From Photobacterium lipolyticum (GTDB lineage Bacteria > Pseudomonadota > Gammaproteobacteria > Enterobacterales > Vibrionaceae): a stretch of DNA of 64,000 nucleotides. The stretch's first letter is position 1. Each line of letters starts with the position of its first letter. The notes under the pieces were generated by a model. The model was not told where the DNA came from. It saw only the letters and a program-made list of their open reading frames with translations, and ran no database searches. Location: assembly GCF_003026475.1 (NCBI RefSeq), contig NZ_PYMC01000001.1:186001-250000 (forward strand). Direction: 5' to 3'. A program made the translations under genes and the position numbers. Positions 63,357 to 64,000 of this stretch are shown one piece after another.

Positions 63357-64000
63357 CGTTTACCAGGAGCAGAAAATTCCGACCCAATGGGAGCGCTCCT
63401 GGCTAAATTTCCGTGCTAATTCGCTCGCGATGTTCGGCCTGTGGTGCTTGCTGTTTCTGATTTTAGTCACCATCACGGCCCAATGGCTGGTACCGTATCT
63501 GCCTCATCAGCAAGTTGGCGAACTGTTAATGCCGCCATCGTGGGATCCGTCAGGCCATGTTGAGTTCTTCTTTGGGACTGATGATTTAGGCCGCGATATG
63601 TTAACGCGCTTACTGCTAGGGTCTCAGCTTACTTTTGGCTACGCGCTGCTTATCGCTTTCGCATCCGCTGTAATAGGCTTTGCTATCGGTGTCCTGGCCG
63701 GTATGACCCGCGGCCTGAAATCAAGCATCCTTAATCATGCATTAGACACGGTACTCTCTATTCCCTCGCTGCTTCTCGCCATTATTGTGGTGGCATATAT
63801 GGGGCCAGGGGAAAACAATATCCTGTTAGCTATCTGGCTGGCATTGATCCCTCGCTTTATCCGCGCGATTTATACCGCAGTACATAACGAAGTCGAAAAA
63901 GACTACATCATCGCTGCGCGCTTAGACGGTGCCAATAATTTTTATCTACTGTATAACTCGATCTTGCCCAATATATTAACGGTCGTCACCACCGAATTAA
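63343..64000 (+). CDS. sapC: SapC-type ABC permease (5' part; runs off window)
   Basis: Open from ATG 63343 (AAGGAATGG before it) to the window end, 219 codons of about 296. It begins MLSSNVYQEQKIPTQWERSW, then a membrane helix LAMFGLWCLLFLILVTITAQWL, the DppC/OppC-type signature FGTDDLGRDMLTRLL, and DTVLSIPSLLLAIIVVAYMG. The start overlaps the last 14 bases of sapB. Ends before the EAA loop completes (...AARLDGANNFYLLYNSILPN). Confidence 0.93.
   Translation, partial: MLSSNVYQEQKIPTQWERSWLNFRANSLAMFGLWCLLFLILVTITAQWLVPYLPHQQVGELLMPPSWDPSGHVEFFFGTDDLGRDMLTRLLLGSQLTFGYALLIAFASAVIGFAIGVLAGMTRGLKSSILNHALDTVLSIPSLLLAIIVVAYMGPGENNILLAIWLALIPRFIRAIYTAVHNEVEKDYIIAARLDGANNFYLLYNSILPNILTVVTTEL

Overview
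The window is a chromosomal segment of a gamma-proteobacterium of the family Vibrionaceae, most likely Photobacterium or a close relative. The family assignment rests on gene order and protein similarity: mfd-csiV; a hinT-COG3014-ycfL-lpoB-thiK-ycfP-ndh cluster; fabV-fadE-tetR next to sigma-E small RNAs of the VrrA/MicV kind; hexR-pykA; and sapABC-pspF-pspABC-ycjXF-tyrR. The genus is inference. I see no prophage, intact insertion sequence, CRISPR array, rRNA or tRNA. Most of the window is core genome, with accessory material confined to intergenic repeats.

Layout. 1-672 is the 5' part of lolC (minus), cut by the window edge. 859-5825 holds a PilZ-like gene, mfd and csiV. 6053-7410 holds a small zinc-ribbon protein, a GNAT acetyltransferase and a membrane-anchored FKBP. 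7524-14574 (minus) is an envelope/cell-wall cluster (hinT, three lipoprotein genes including lpoB, thiK, a DUF6279 lipoprotein, ycfP, ndh). Then come a chemoreceptor, pyrC, an RND pump with two adaptors (minus), class I fumarase (minus), pabB, nudL, and the serine pair sdaC-sdaA. 31-36 kb carries an ADP-ribosylglycohydrolase-like protein, a SatP acetate transporter, a coiled-coil lipoprotein and an iron-type alcohol dehydrogenase (all minus). 36.4-40.7 kb is grxA, ybjL and phoPQ. 40.9-45.4 kb (minus) is fabV, fadE and a PsrA-like TetR regulator, a fatty-acid module. 45.4-48.3 kb is the small-RNA region with an M20 peptidase inside it. 48.4-55.1 kb is yeeZ-like, hexR, pykA, rimJ, ogt and tyrR. 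55.4-64 kb is ycjF, ycjX, pspCBA, pspF and sapA, sapB and partial sapC, the same neighbourhood as in E. coli.

The most interesting signal is at 45.7-48.3 kb. Five unannotated plus-strand transcription units each have a sigma-E type promoter (GGAAC-like -35, 16 bp, GTC-type -10) and an intrinsic terminator, and all carry the RybB/MicV/VrrA-type seed GCCACTGCT or a one-base variant. One (45738-45800) starts exactly with the RybB 5' end. The other four (47326-48318) are a tandem array of roughly 130-nt genes, apparently an expanded VrrA locus at the position where V. cholerae has vrrA beside its TetR gene. Together they predict a multi-copy envelope-stress small-RNA system repressing outer-membrane protein synthesis, next to other envelope genes (lolC, csiV, lpoB, psp, sap, phoPQ).

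Intergenic DNA also holds at least two full copies of a roughly 170-bp inverted-repeat element ending in ATACCC/GGGTAT with several shorter relatives, heptamer tandem arrays (ACTCGAT and its reverse complement), ATACCAATCGGGA hairpins, and an isolated perfect 18-bp inverted repeat.
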